From: Lottiidibacillus patelloidae
Lineage (GTDB): Bacteria > Bacillota > Bacilli > Bacillales > SA5d-4
Assembly (NCBI RefSeq): GCF_002262935.1
Contig: NZ_NPIA01000001.1
Span: forward strand, 62,001-126,000
DNA: 64,000 nt
Direction: 5' to 3'
In this document: piece by piece, positions 17,951 to 27,083 of the stretch
How positions within the stretch are numbered: position 1 is the stretch's first letter
Layout of the letters: each line of letters opens with the position of its first letter
Made by a program: the position numbers and the translations under genes
Notes under the pieces: generated by a model
Told to the model about the DNA's origin: nothing
Database searches by the model: none
The model's input: only the letters and a program-made list of their open reading frames with translations

Positions 17951-17983
17951 AATACCCTTCTAGTGAGAAGGGTATTTTTTCTT
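17951..17983. terminator. Terminator between convergent pssA and the bcrC-like gene
   Basis: AATACCCTTCT pairs with AGAAGGGTATT across a 4-base loop, followed by TTTT. It overlaps the end of the minus-strand gene. Confidence 0.8.
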
Positions 17984-18475
17984 TTCGTTTTGAAATCGGT
18001 CTACAACAACACTAATAAGAGATCCTATACATGCACTTCCAATAATATCAGACGGATAATGGTGTCCAAGCCAAACCCTAGATAGTCCTGTTAATAAAGA
18101 CAAAGTCGATAAAACTAAACCTATTCCCTTTTTATACATGATAATGGAAGTCGAAACAGCAAACACTAGAAGGGTATGCTTACTTGGAAATGAAGAGTCC
18201 ATCTTACAAGGCTTTAATATCCCGACACGATGTTTTACAAAGGGACGGGGTTTATAAGAAAAAATACGGATCATTAGATTAACAAGATAAGCAAGGCACA
18301 TAGAATAAACAGCATTTTTGCCTACTTCTTTATTTCTTCCTTTACAAATTAATAGAAATAAAATAGCAAATAAATATAAATAGCGTGCTCTATTTGATAT
18401 TAATATCATCAATTTATCAACCCAAAAAGATCGACCAGCCAGTTGGTTAATTAATTTAAAAAGTTTATAGTCCAT
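17960..18475 (-). CDS. BcrC-like undecaprenyl-diphosphatase (PAP2 family)
   Basis: The 171-aa membrane protein begins MDYKLFKLINQLAGRS and holds the PAP2 motifs in order: KPRPF near residue 83, SFPSKHT near 105 and SRVWLGHHYPSD near 140. Members of this subfamily dephosphorylate undecaprenyl diphosphate, recycling the cell-wall lipid carrier and conferring bacitracin resistance. The start is the ATG at 18473-18475 with AGGAGG nine bases upstream; the longer upstream frame is unlikely. Confidence 0.85.
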   Translation of the reverse strand: MDYKLFKLINQLAGRSFWVDKLMILISNRARYLYLFAILFLLICKGRNKEVGKNAVYSMCLAYLVNLMIRIFSYKPRPFVKHRVGILKPCKMDSSFPSKHTLLVFAVSTSIIMYKKGIGLVLSTLSLLTGLSRVWLGHHYPSDIIGSACIGSLISVVVDRFQNEKKKYPSH

Positions 18476-18609
18476 AGTGAAATTCCTCCTATATAGATAT
18501 GGTGTAATTTCCCCTCGTTTAGCTAAATAATTCATAGAGGGAGAAAGGAATTTATCACTTAAATTAGAATAGTTATAGGAGAAATACTTTTATGAATGGA
18601 TGAAGAATT

Positions 18610-19044
18610 ATGAAGAAATTTAGTAAATATAGAGTATTACGAGGACATCATTTGTTATGTGTTCATGGGTTCCAAGGGATGGGGTATAGCCCAAGTTTCG
18701 TAGAAAAAATGAGTGAAATTGTTAATGAGATAAGAAACGAAAAAGTGGACTTTCCAATACAAATTGTAGAAGGCTTTGATGAAGCATGTTCAGCATGTCC
18801 TCATCAAGGAGAGACGTTATGCCAAAGTACAGAAGAGGGAGACGCACACGTCAGATAATTAGATAAGAATGTCATGGAAAAGTTAGATATTAAGCATGGT
18901 GAAATTTGGTCAAAAGACAAATTAGTAGCGCATACTGCCAAACATATCAATGCAAATGACTTAGACACATTATGTGCTGGATGTTCCTGGTTATCTTACG
19001 GAGTATGCAAAGAGGGAATAGAAAAGTTAAAGGAAAAGGTATAG
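18610..19044 (+). pseudogene. DUF1284 family gene interrupted by an in-frame stop
   Basis: The frame begins MKKFSKYRVLRGHHLLCVHGFQG, as DUF1284 proteins do, and runs to TAA at 18856-18858 after 82 residues. The same frame continues without another stop to TAG 19042-19044, coding HINANDLDTLCAGCSWLSYG, the expected C-terminal half with its Cys-x2-Cys pair. Restoring one codon (for example CAA to TAA is a single change) gives a normal 144-aa protein. Cysteines in both halves (CSACPH, CAGC) suggest a metal or Fe-S site split by the mutation. An internal ATG at 18874 lacks a ribosome binding site. A sequencing error is possible. Confidence 0.75.
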
Positions 19045-19154
19045 GTATAGGTATAGGAAGTATCGTTGGGGGAGTAATTGTGAAGACAATAGCTTCTTTT
19101 TTATTTACATGAACAACTTAATGATTGAGATAATAAAGGAAGAAGGAGGATGCT

Positions 19155-19244
19155 ATGGAAAAACAGGATAAGAGAAAGGTAGTAAAAACACTAAGGAAAC
19201 ATGTTGAAAAATTAGATGCTCTTATTAAAGAAAAAGGGAATTAA
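19155..19244 (+). CDS. 29-aa charged small protein
   Basis: AGAAGGAGGATGCT gives a near-perfect ribosome binding site before ATG 19155. The frame encodes a single lysine-rich amphipathic helix (core KVVKTLRKHVEKLDALIKEK). It stands alone between the broken DUF1284 gene and the VOC gene. No family is recognised. Confidence 0.5.
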   Translation: MEKQDKRKVVKTLRKHVEKLDALIKEKGN

Positions 19245-19298
19245 GATGCAGATGAGGAATGTATAAGATAGAAAAATAATAAATATGAGGTGAGAGGT

Positions 19299-19697
19299 AT
19301 GGCAAAACTTTATAACTATATTTTTTCTAGAAATGCGAGAGAGCAATCAGAATTTTATGCCAAAGCACTAAATGGGGAAATTAAAAGTATACAAACATTT
19401 GAAGATGTTCCTAATACAGATGAAAAAATTAAAGATAAAATTATGCATTTAACTCTTGATATTAATGGAGCAACAATTTTCATGGCAGACGCTATAAACG
19501 AACCGGTAAAAACAAGTGGATCAGTCGATATCGGATTAGAGTTTGCTAGTGAAGAGGAAGCAAGAATTGCCTTCGCTAACCTAGCAGAAGGTGGGCACGT
19601 TATTATGCCAATTGAAAAACAGTTTTGGGGAGCAATGTTTGGTCGTCTCCATGATAAATATGGTATCCTATGGCAAATTGTTACGGAACATGAATAA
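19299..19697 (+). CDS. VOC/PhnB-like glyoxalase-fold protein
   Basis: The 132-aa protein has the paired beta-alpha-beta-beta-beta layout of the PhnB-like VOC group: MAKLYNYIFSRNAREQSEFY near the start, IMHLTLDINGATIFMAD in the middle, and FWGAMFGRLHDKYGILWQI at the end. Metal ligands are not all evident, as is common in this subgroup. ATG 19299 is preferred to GTG 19290 because GAGGTGAG lies at 19287-19294. Confidence 0.8.
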   Translation: MAKLYNYIFSRNAREQSEFYAKALNGEIKSIQTFEDVPNTDEKIKDKIMHLTLDINGATIFMADAINEPVKTSGSVDIGLEFASEEEARIAFANLAEGGHVIMPIEKQFWGAMFGRLHDKYGILWQIVTEHE

Positions 19698-19706
19698 GAT
19701 GCAGAG

Positions 19707-19738
19707 GAGTTTCTTACATTATTAAGAAGCTCTTTTTT
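19707..19738 (+). terminator. Rho-independent terminator
   Basis: GAGTTTCTTA pairs with TAAGAAGCTC (one G-T wobble), followed by six T. Confidence 0.75.
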
Positions 19739-19831
19739 ATATTAAATAATTTCCATAATATTCTATACAGCACACTTAATGTGTTATACAATATTATTAA
19801 TATGTCATACTTATTGTAAAGGGGGATTAAT

Positions 19832-22800
19832 ATGATAGCCACAAAAAGCATTCGGAAGGTTATGGTAGCCAATCGGGGAGAAATTGCTATTCGTGTATTT
19901 CGTGCATGCACAGAATTAGGTATTCGTACTGTAGCAATTTACTCTAAAGAAGACTCTGGGTCCTATCACAGGTATAAAGCAGATGAAGCATACTTAGTTG
20001 GAGAAGGAAAAAAACCTATTGATGCTTATTTAGATATTGAGGGTATCATAGACGTTGCTAAAAAAAATGATGTCGATGCCATTCATCCTGGCTATGGCTT
20101 TCTCTCAGAAAATGTTCAATTTGCAACACGCTGTGAGGAAGAAGGTATATTTTTTATAGGTCCGAAGCCAATACATTTAAGTATGTTCGGTGATAAAGTG
20201 AAAGCACGTAAACAAGCAATTCTTGCTAACATTCCAGTCATACCTGGTAGTGATGGTCCTGCTGAATCATTTGCAGAAGTGAAGCAATTTGCAGATGAGC
20301 ATGGGTTTCCTATTATCATAAAAGCCTCGTTAGGCGGCGGCGGAAGAGGTATGCGAATCGTAAGAAATAACTCTGAAATGAAGGAAGCCTATGAGCGTGC
20401 AAAATCGGAAGCAAAAGCAGCTTTCGGCAATGATGAAATCTATGTAGAAAAATTTGTAGAAAAACCGAAACATATTGAAGTACAAATTTTAGGAGACAAT
20501 GCTGGAAATATTGTTCATCTTTTCGACAGAGATTGTTCGGTACAAAGAAGACATCAAAAAGTAGTCGAAGTCGCTCCAAGTGTTTCAATTTCAGACCAAT
20601 TGCGAGAGAAGATATGCAATGCTGCGGTAAAGCTAATGAAAAATGTTAATTATGTTAACGCAGGTACTGTAGAATTTTTAGTTGCTCAAGATAACTTTTA
20701 TTTTATTGAAGTAAATCCACGGATCCAAGTTGAACATACGATTACTGAGATGATTACTGGGATAGATATCGTGCAGACACAACTTTTAATTACAGATAAC
20801 CATTTGTTGCATAGTAATGAAATAGAAATTCCTAAACAAGAGGATATTCGTACGAATGGTTATGCAATTCAATCCCGCGTTACTACAGAGGACCCCCAAA
20901 ATAACTTTATGCCTGATACGGGAAGAATTATGGCTTATCGTACCGGTGGAGGGTTTGGAGTTAGATTAGATGCCGGCAACGGTTTTCAAGGGGCAGTCAT
21001 TACACCACATTATGATTCATTATTAGTTAAAGTATCGACTTCTGACATGTCGTTTGAAAAAGCAGCGCGAAAAATGATGCGAAATTTAAAAGAGTTTCGA
21101 ATCCGTGGTATCAAAACGAATATTCCTTTTTTAATAAATGTTATTGAACATGAGAACTTTTTAAATGGGAAGTATGACACCTCATTTATTGATACTACGC
21201 CAGAGTTGTTTAATTTTCCAATGCAACGTGACCGAGGAACGAAAATGCTTTCCTATATTGGAACTGTTACAGTAAACGGGTTTCCAGGAGTGAATAAAGA
21301 AAAGAAACCTGTCCATGCTATGCCAAAAATTCCTAATGTCGAAAATATTAATTTCCAAAATGGAACAAAGCAAATTCTCGATAATGAAGGGCCAGAAGGA
21401 ATAAAAAAATTTCTATCAATGCAAAAAGAAGTTTTATTAACTGATACAACATTCCGTGATGCACATCAATCGTTATTAGCAACACGTTTTAGAACTAATG
21501 ACTTAAAAAAGGCGGCGGAACCAACAGCTAAACTTCTTCCAAATTTGTTTTCTTTAGAAGTTTGGGGAGGAGCGACTTTCGATGTTGCATATCGCTTTTT
21601 AAATGAAGACCCTTGGGTGCGTTTGCATACTATTCGTGAAAAAGTACCAAATATAATGCTGCAAATGTTACTAAGAGCTTCTAATGCAGTTGGTTACAAA
21701 AACTATCCAGATAATTTAATTGAAGCATTTGTAGAGAAATCAGCTAGTAATGGTATTGATGTCTTCCGGATATTCGATAGTTTAAACTGGGTGGAAGGCA
21801 TGAAACCAGCGATTGAAGCTGTATTAAATACAGGAAAAATTGCGGAAGCTTCTATTTGTTATACAGGAGATATTCTAAATCCTGCACGACAAAAATATTC
21901 TTTAGATTACTATGTTACGCTAGCAAAAGAGCTTGAAAAAGCAGGAGCACATGTTTTAGGGATAAAAGATATGGCAGGCTTATTAAAGCCGCAAGCTGCA
22001 TTTAAACTTATTTCAACATTAAAAGAAGAGATAAACCTGCCAATTCATTTGCACACTCATGATACGAGTGGAAATGGGTTGTATACGTATGCAAAAGCAG
22101 TTGAAGCTGGTGTAGATATCGTGGACGTAGCAATGAGTTCAATGGCTGGCCTGACATCACAACCTAGTGCGAGTTCTCTTTTTTATGCACTTGAAGGAAC
22201 TGATAGAAAGCCGAAAGTAGACATTGAAGCATTAGATCAACTTTCTCATTATTGGGAAGGAATCCGTCCGTATTATCATAGTTTTGAAAGTGGTATGAAA
22301 TCACCTCATGCAGAAGTATATAAACATGAAATGCCTGGTGGACAGTACAGTAACTTAAAACAGCAGGCAAAAGCAGTAGGACTGGAAGATCGCTGGGATG
22401 AAGTGAAAGAAATGTACAAAGAAGTAAACCGAATGCTAGGAGATATTGTAAAAGTAACTCCATCATCAAAAATAGTTGGTGATATGGCATTATACATGGT
22501 ACAAAATGACCTTACGGAAGAACTAATAGTAAAAAACGGTTCAGGGCTGGATTTCCCAGACTCGGTTATTGAATTCTTCAAAGGTGAATTAGGGCAGCCA
22601 TATCAAGGTTTTCCAAAGGAATTGCAACAAGTCATATTAAAAGGACAAAAGCCACTGACAAACAGACCAGGAGCTTTATTACAACCAGTTAATTTTGATG
22701 AATTAAAAGAAGAGTTATCGAAACTCACTGAAAGAGAAGTCACGGAGTTAGACGTGATATCTTATGCTCTTTATCCAAAAGTAATAAAAGATTACTTAGC

Positions 22801-23278
22801 GAAAGTCTCAGCTTTTGGTAATATTTCCGTCTTAGATACGCCTACATTTTTCTATGGCATGCGATTAGGTGAAGAAATAGAAGTAGAGATTGAACAAGGA
22901 AAAACATTAATTGTTAAATTAGTATCAATCGGCGAACCACAAGAAGATGGAACGAGAGTCATTTACTTTGAACTTAATGGACAGCCGCGAGAAGTAGTAG
23001 TTGTTGATGAGACAATTGAACAAACTGCAGTTAAAAGGCGAAAAGTAGACAGTAATGATGAAAAGCAAATTGGTGCGACAATGCCAGGGGCTGTTATTAA
23101 AGTATTAGTAACTAAAGGTGAAAAAGTTTATCAAGGTGATCATTTAATGATCACAGAAGCAATGAAAATGGAAACAACTGTGCAAGCCCCTTTTACAGGA
23201 ATTGTGAAGGATATCTATGTCGATGCAGGCGAGGCAATTCAAACTGGAGATTTACTAATGGAAGTTGAAAAGGCATAA
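19832..23278 (+). CDS. pycA: Pyruvate carboxylase
   Basis: The 1148-aa single-chain enzyme carboxylates pyruvate to oxaloacetate. Domains in order: biotin carboxylase (about 1-460; KVMVANRGEIAIRVFRA, glycine loop SLGGGGRGM, EVNPRIQVEHTITE), carboxyltransferase (about 530-810; TDTTFRDAHQSLLATR, HLHTHDTSGNG), allosteric/tetramer region, and biotinyl domain at the C terminus with AMKMET (biotin Lys near residue 1112). The length is standard. AAAGGGGG precedes ATG 19832. It stands as a single gene with terminators on both sides. Confidence 0.97.
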   Translation: MIATKSIRKVMVANRGEIAIRVFRACTELGIRTVAIYSKEDSGSYHRYKADEAYLVGEGKKPIDAYLDIEGIIDVAKKNDVDAIHPGYGFLSENVQFATRCEEEGIFFIGPKPIHLSMFGDKVKARKQAILANIPVIPGSDGPAESFAEVKQFADEHGFPIIIKASLGGGGRGMRIVRNNSEMKEAYERAKSEAKAAFGNDEIYVEKFVEKPKHIEVQILGDNAGNIVHLFDRDCSVQRRHQKVVEVAPSVSISDQLREKICNAAVKLMKNVNYVNAGTVEFLVAQDNFYFIEVNPRIQVEHTITEMITGIDIVQTQLLITDNHLLHSNEIEIPKQEDIRTNGYAIQSRVTTEDPQNNFMPDTGRIMAYRTGGGFGVRLDAGNGFQGAVITPHYDSLLVKVSTSDMSFEKAARKMMRNLKEFRIRGIKTNIPFLINVIEHENFLNGKYDTSFIDTTPELFNFPMQRDRGTKMLSYIGTVTVNGFPGVNKEKKPVHAMPKIPNVENINFQNGTKQILDNEGPEGIKKFLSMQKEVLLTDTTFRDAHQSLLATRFRTNDLKKAAEPTAKLLPNLFSLEVWGGATFDVAYRFLNEDPWVRLHTIREKVPNIMLQMLLRASNAVGYKNYPDNLIEAFVEKSASNGIDVFRIFDSLNWVEGMKPAIEAVLNTGKIAEASICYTGDILNPARQKYSLDYYVTLAKELEKAGAHVLGIKDMAGLLKPQAAFKLISTLKEEINLPIHLHTHDTSGNGLYTYAKAVEAGVDIVDVAMSSMAGLTSQPSASSLFYALEGTDRKPKVDIEALDQLSHYWEGIRPYYHSFESGMKSPHAEVYKHEMPGGQYSNLKQQAKAVGLEDRWDEVKEMYKEVNRMLGDIVKVTPSSKIVGDMALYMVQNDLTEELIVKNGSGLDFPDSVIEFFKGELGQPYQGFPKELQQVILKGQKPLTNRPGALLQPVNFDELKEELSKLTEREVTELDVISYALYPKVIKDYLAKVSAFGNISVLDTPTFFYGMRLGEEIEVEIEQGKTLIVKLVSIGEPQEDGTRVIYFELNGQPREVVVVDETIEQTAVKRRKVDSNDEKQIGATMPGAVIKVLVTKGEKVYQGDHLMITEAMKMETTVQAPFTGIVKDIYVDAGEAIQTGDLLMEVEKA

Positions 23279-23338
23279 CAAAAATTCGCAATGCAGCTCC
23301 ACTCTGATCTCACGTAAAAAATTTATAGGGAAAACATA

Positions 23339-23372
23339 GAAACGCAGAGGCCACGGTATCCTCTGCGTTTCG
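23339..23372. terminator. Hairpin between convergent pycA and the P-loop gene
   Basis: AAACGCAGAGG pairs perfectly with CCTCTGCGTTT across a 9-base loop. T tracts are short on both sides, so termination strength is uncertain. Confidence 0.65.
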
Positions 23373-23405
23373 TCTTATTCGCTAACACGATATAGAACCC
23401 ATTTG

Positions 23406-23903
23406 TCACTTCTTTCCATGCATCTCTAAAATGTTTAAACCCTCTGAGACATCAGGTTCCTCAAAAAAATTAGTAACATGAATAAACATCTCTTCCGTGT
23501 CAAAGGCTGCTCTTTCAGGTTGTTCTTTACGCCTTTGAGCTATTTGAAGTAGGCATTGTTCGTTACTTAGGTTAAGAAAAATTAGTTGATGTCTTGCATT
23601 GACTTCTGATGACATTTCCAAAAACCACTTTCGCAGTTTTTGTGTGTTAGCGGGAAAATCCATCACTACATCCGTACCGACACATAAGAGGTTTTGGACA
23701 TGCTTTTTCACCAACGGCTTAATCTGCGTTGAGAATTTTAAATAGTCCTCAAATGAAGCTATCTGATTGGGGTAAAGAGATGATAGCCATTCATCCTCAG
23801 ACAACAGGACAGCATGCTTATCAAGTGCCAATTGTATTGATTTAGTCGATTTTCCTGCGCCCATCTTTCCACAGAAAAAGTATAAAGTTCCCAACTGCTT
23901 CAA
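23406..23903 (-). CDS. P-loop kinase-like ATPase
   Basis: The 165-aa protein has a Walker A motif CGKMGAGKSTKS at residues 11-22, DVVMDFPAN as a likely Walker B/substrate region near residue 80, and a lid-like RRKEQPERAAF near residue 127. It resembles the AAA/zeta-like small-molecule kinases. There is no antitoxin partner beside it. The substrate is unknown. Confidence 0.75.
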   Translation of the reverse strand: MKQLGTLYFFCGKMGAGKSTKSIQLALDKHAVLLSEDEWLSSLYPNQIASFEDYLKFSTQIKPLVKKHVQNLLCVGTDVVMDFPANTQKLRKWFLEMSSEVNARHQLIFLNLSNEQCLLQIAQRRKEQPERAAFDTEEMFIHVTNFFEEPDVSEGLNILEMHGKK

Positions 23904-23982
23904 TTTTTTATGTCCCCCTCGTGAACTTAGTAAAGGGATTGTTGCCTACAATATATGTCGCTGATGGTGAGCCACGCTTTTC

Positions 23983-24192
23983 TTACCCGCCAAAAAACAA
24001 GTCAACAATGTTACCAGCAGTAGAGCTTTTTTTGTTGTATAGTTCTGAATAGCCACAGTCTGTACATGAAATGACGATAAATTTATTGTGCTGAATATCT
24101 AGTAATTTTGAAAGTCCAGTCCCTGTTGTTGCAATTTCCTTTTGTGTTGTAGTCGTACAACCACATTTCACGCATCCTTTTTGATCACTCAT
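23983..24192 (-). CDS. Zinc-ribbon protein
   Basis: The 69-aa protein has two CxxC-type pairs, CVKCGC near the start and CTDCGYSELY near residue 50, forming a treble-clef zinc ribbon, and a C-terminal GNIVDLFFGG tail typical of the nucleic-acid-binding zinc-ribbon family (Pfam group once called DUF2082). A GGGGGA motif precedes two adjacent ATG codons; the second (24190-24192) is better spaced. Confidence 0.75.
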   Translation of the reverse strand: MSDQKGCVKCGCTTTTQKEIATTGTGLSKLLDIQHNKFIVISCTDCGYSELYNKKSSTAGNIVDLFFGG

Positions 24193-24259
24193 CATTATTC
24201 CCCCATATCTATTATCTTTTTATAATTCTTATTCCATAAGACAATAGTTAAAACCTCTT

Positions 24260-24808
24260 TTATGAAGGAGACTTTTCTTTTCTTAAGCGAGTGTGGATAT
24301 ATAAGAAGGCTGCCAAGTTTAAATAAACAACAATAGCGTAAAAAGGGAAACTTAAAAACAGGTTCCAACCCTTGTATAAAAATAGGTGAAAGAATTCTAC
24401 TGATACCCACTCAAAAAATGTTAGTAAAGCAGCGCAGATAAAGACAAATGTTGTTTTCTTTGGCCGCTTTACTAAAAAATAGAATAGAAAAATATACAAC
24501 ACACCAGGATAGGTGATGATGTGTAGTGGCATATCAAATAACTCTCCACTATTACGATCAACAGTATCATATAAATCGACAGGTTTAACAGCTAAAACGT
24601 AATCTCCAACAGACGCGTAATATATGTTAAATAAAAAAATAAATAGTAATTCTGACAATGATATCTTTCTATATTTTTTATGAAGAAAGATAATAATTAA
24701 AACAACCATACTAGTAATGAAGATTATCCACCATTCATTAGCATCAAATTGTTTCGGACTTATTGGCTCATAAATTTTCCTGAAAAGTGAAATTAGATTA
24801 TTATCCAT
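24260..24808 (-). CDS. CBO0543-like membrane protein, second gene of an overlapping pair
   Basis: The 182-aa product has about five membrane helices and shares the aromatic C-terminal layout E..F...LYKGWNLFLSFPFY with the proteins at 5074 and 34396. Its start overlaps the end of the gene at 24801 by 8 bases, so the two are translated together. Function unknown. Confidence 0.65.
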   Translation of the reverse strand: MDNNLISLFRKIYEPISPKQFDANEWWIIFITSMVVLIIIFLHKKYRKISLSELLFIFLFNIYYASVGDYVLAVKPVDLYDTVDRNSGELFDMPLHIITYPGVLYIFLFYFLVKRPKKTTFVFICAALLTFFEWVSVEFFHLFLYKGWNLFLSFPFYAIVVYLNLAAFLYIHTRLRKEKSPS

Positions 24809-25295
24809 TTATGTGCCCTTCCTTCTTTAGAAGGTTGCCAAACTTTTTCATGAAAAATATTGAAGTGAGTAAGGAAAAGACATTTAATATTGTCACAATA
24901 GTCAAAGGTAATAGTTGACCGTGCTTAATAATGAAAGCCCCTAAAAATATATCGAGTTCAAGTAAGAAAAGGTACCCGATTAGCCAAGAGAAGGAATACA
25001 AACTGATGATCTTTATTGACCTCTTTTTCTTAATTGCTCTTAGCACAAATACAAGAAAAAGCGGATACATAATGACAAAATGTACATATGTAGTAAAGAA
25101 TTCAATATACTTTGCCTTTACTGTTAATGATTCATATGCAGAGTGATACAAGTTAAAAGACCATGAGCAAATTGCTACACAGAAGATGGTAATACATAAA
25201 AGTTCAAACCAATGGAAAGTCGTAGTGAATGTTTTAATTTTTAATAAAAGGGTAATAATTAGAATAATACTTATAATTAAAATAAATGGTAACAT
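24801..25295 (-). CDS. Hypothetical five-helix membrane protein, first gene of an overlapping pair
   Basis: The 164-aa product is almost entirely hydrophobic, with about five helices and a short basic loop (RAIKKKRSIK). The ATG at 25293-25295 is chosen because AGAGGA stands 10 bases upstream; an ATG at 25337 would add 14 residues without a ribosome binding site. It pairs with a CBO0543-like gene, the same arrangement as 33932/34396. Confidence 0.6.
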   Translation of the reverse strand: MLPFILIISIILIITLLLKIKTFTTTFHWFELLCITIFCVAICSWSFNLYHSAYESLTVKAKYIEFFTTYVHFVIMYPLFLVFVLRAIKKKRSIKIISLYSFSWLIGYLFLLELDIFLGAFIIKHGQLLPLTIVTILNVFSLLTSIFFMKKFGNLLKKEGHING

Positions 25296-25383
25296 GACAC
25301 ATTTTCCTCTCGCTATATTAGTTGTTAGTTTAGCCAACTTTTTAAAAAAGATAATTGTTATTGGAAAATTTATGTCATTTGTG

Positions 25384-25412
25384 TTGACATTTTAATATTT
25401 TCATAATAATAT
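25384..25412 (+). promoter_or_regulatory. Sigma-A promoter of the trp operon
   Basis: TTGACA at 25384-25389 and TAATAT at 25407-25412 are spaced by exactly 17 bases. Transcription would start near 25419, just before the first T-box leader. Confidence 0.8.
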
Positions 25413-25449
25413 GAAAAGCAATAACATTTCACTTACATTCTTTAAATAG

Positions 25450-25725
25450 ATAAAGCGTTGAAGAAGAAGAGTAATGATCATGGAAACTTTAGAGAGCTGG
25501 TGGTTGGTGGGAACCAGTGTGGAAATGATTATGAATGGCCTTCTGAGCTTTCAAACCGAATCCTTAATAAAAAGGTAGTAGGCTTTGACGAAATGTCTCA
25601 TCGTTACAAGAGGCACATATTCAAGCAGTTATTGCTTTGATATGGTTAGAGCTATTGCTTTTTTTAGCAATAAATTAAGGTGGCACCACGGTCCCTCGTC
25701 CTTTTGATGATGAGGGGCTTTTTTG
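25450..25725 (+). ncRNA. T-box leader 1 (tryptophan specifier)
   Basis: The order of elements is that of a T-box riboswitch: a stem I region with AGAGAGCTGGTGG, a specifier bulge GAATGGC with codon TGG at 25536-25538, the T-box core AGGTGGCACCACG at 25678-25690, and a terminator (CCCTCGTC with GATGAGGG, then TTTTTT) ending near 25725. TGGC in the T-box pairs with GCCA, fitting tRNA-Trp with discriminator G. It senses uncharged tRNA-Trp and allows read-through when tryptophan is short. Confidence 0.9.
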
Positions 25726-25744
25726 TATTTAAAAATAAATAAAA

Positions 25745-26022
25745 TAAATAAATCGTTGAGTAAGAGGAGTACATTTATTTGATGCGTTACAGAGAGTGAG
25801 GGATAGTGGGATCTTCACACGCTAGAATAAGTCGAATGGGCTTACGAGAGGCTTTTTGAAAGTTAAGTAGGAAAGCACGGGATTCCGCCGTTAAAAGGAT
25901 AGAGTATCGGAGAAATAAAATCTCCCGTACTTGAATAGAGAGGGAGTATTAGTTACTCCAATAGAGGTGGCACCGCGAATATTCGTCCTCCATAAGCACA
26001 TTCGTGTTTATGGGGGACTTTT
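25745..26022 (+). ncRNA. T-box leader 2 (tryptophan specifier)
   Basis: A second full leader follows within 20 bases: AGAGAGTGAGGG in stem I, a specifier loop with codon TGG at 25837-25839, the T-box core AGAGGTGGCACCGCG ending at 25977, and a terminator GTCCTCCATAA...TTATGGGGGAC with a T run ending near 26022. Two leaders in series should require two read-through events before trpD is transcribed. Confidence 0.9.
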
Positions 26023-26054
26023 TTATTTTAATAACAAATTAGGAGGAGTAAAAA

Positions 26055-27083
26055 ATGAAACAATATTTAAACAAACTGATGACTGGTCAGTCCTTATCAT
26101 TCGTTGAAATGAAAGAAGCGAGTGAGCTTATGCTAAGTGAAAATATTTCAGATAGTGAAATCGCAGCCTTTTTAATTGCATTAAAGGCAAAGGGAGAAAG
26201 TGTAGAGGAAATGGCAGGTTTAGCCACAACGCTAAAAAATAAAGCACATTCTTACCAGCGTCCATCCACTGGAATTACTGATAATTGCGGAACTGGTGGT
26301 GATGGCTCACAAAGCTTTAACATCAGTACAACCGCAGCTTTTGTAATTGCTGGTGCTGGGGAGAAAGTCGCGAAACATGGAAATCGCAGCATCTCTAGTA
26401 AAACTGGAAGTGCCGATGTATTAGAATCGCTTGGAGTAGCATTAGATTTCTCAACAGATGAAGTGGAAGAATTACTGAATGAGAACGGAATTGCTTTTTT
26501 ATTTGCTCCTTATGTTCATCCAAAAGTGAAGCGAATTGGAAAAGTTAGAAAAGAACTGAAGCTACCAACAATATTTAATTTAATAGGGCCATTAACAAAT
26601 CCTGTTCCACTTGAGACACAATTAATAGGAATTTATAGAAGAGATTTACTAGAAAAAATGGCTCAAGTTTTAAAACTTTTAGGCAGAGAGCGAGCGATTG
26701 TTATTAACGGTGCTGGATATCTTGATGAGGCTTCTTTAGCAGGTGAAAATCATTTTGTTCTTTTAGACAAAGGTAATATTACAAAACATGCTTTTCACCC
26801 GAGTGATGTAGGATTACATGTTTATGAAAATAATGAAATTCGCGGTGGTTCTGCCTCAGAGAATGCAGAAATCTTACTGCAAGTATTACAGGGGAAGGAA
26901 GGGCCACACTTAACAACCGTCTTGTTAAATGCAGGGTTAAGCCTTTATGCAACAGGTAGAGCTGGATCGATTGAAGAAGGTATTCGGTTAGCTAGACATA
27001 GCATTACAAGTGGAGCTGCATTAAAAAAGTTAAGATTTTTGCAAACATACAGTAACGATAGAAAGCGAGGAATGATTGTATGA
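26055..27083 (+). CDS. trpD: Anthranilate phosphoribosyltransferase
   Basis: The 342-aa enzyme transfers phosphoribose to anthranilate, the second step of tryptophan synthesis. It holds the PRPP loop NCGTGGDGSQSFNIST near residue 78, KHGNRSISSKTGSADVLE near 105, and VHPKVKRIGKVRKEL. AGGAGGAGTAA precedes the ATG. It is the first gene after the two T-boxes and overlaps trpC by 4 bases. TrpE, normally first, is absent here. Confidence 0.96.
   Translation: MKQYLNKLMTGQSLSFVEMKEASELMLSENISDSEIAAFLIALKAKGESVEEMAGLATTLKNKAHSYQRPSTGITDNCGTGGDGSQSFNISTTAAFVIAGAGEKVAKHGNRSISSKTGSADVLESLGVALDFSTDEVEELLNENGIAFLFAPYVHPKVKRIGKVRKELKLPTIFNLIGPLTNPVPLETQLIGIYRRDLLEKMAQVLKLLGRERAIVINGAGYLDEASLAGENHFVLLDKGNITKHAFHPSDVGLHVYENNEIRGGSASENAEILLQVLQGKEGPHLTTVLLNAGLSLYATGRAGSIEEGIRLARHSITSGAALKKLRFLQTYSNDRKRGMIV

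Noticed and set aside
19038-19057. GGTATA microrepeat after the DUF1284 gene
   Set aside because: Only about three units; noted as local slippage, not a separate feature.
23406-23903. Zeta toxin of a toxin-antitoxin pair
   Set aside because: The P-loop fold is similar, but there is no antitoxin gene next to it and the length is short.
24931-25395. Plus-strand frames opposite the membrane pair
   Set aside because: They are shadows of the minus-strand gene at 24801-25295 and have no ribosome binding sites.
25458-25640. 60-codon plus-strand frame before the trp genes
   Set aside because: It lies wholly inside the first T-box leader and has no ribosome binding site; the RNA elements explain the conservation.
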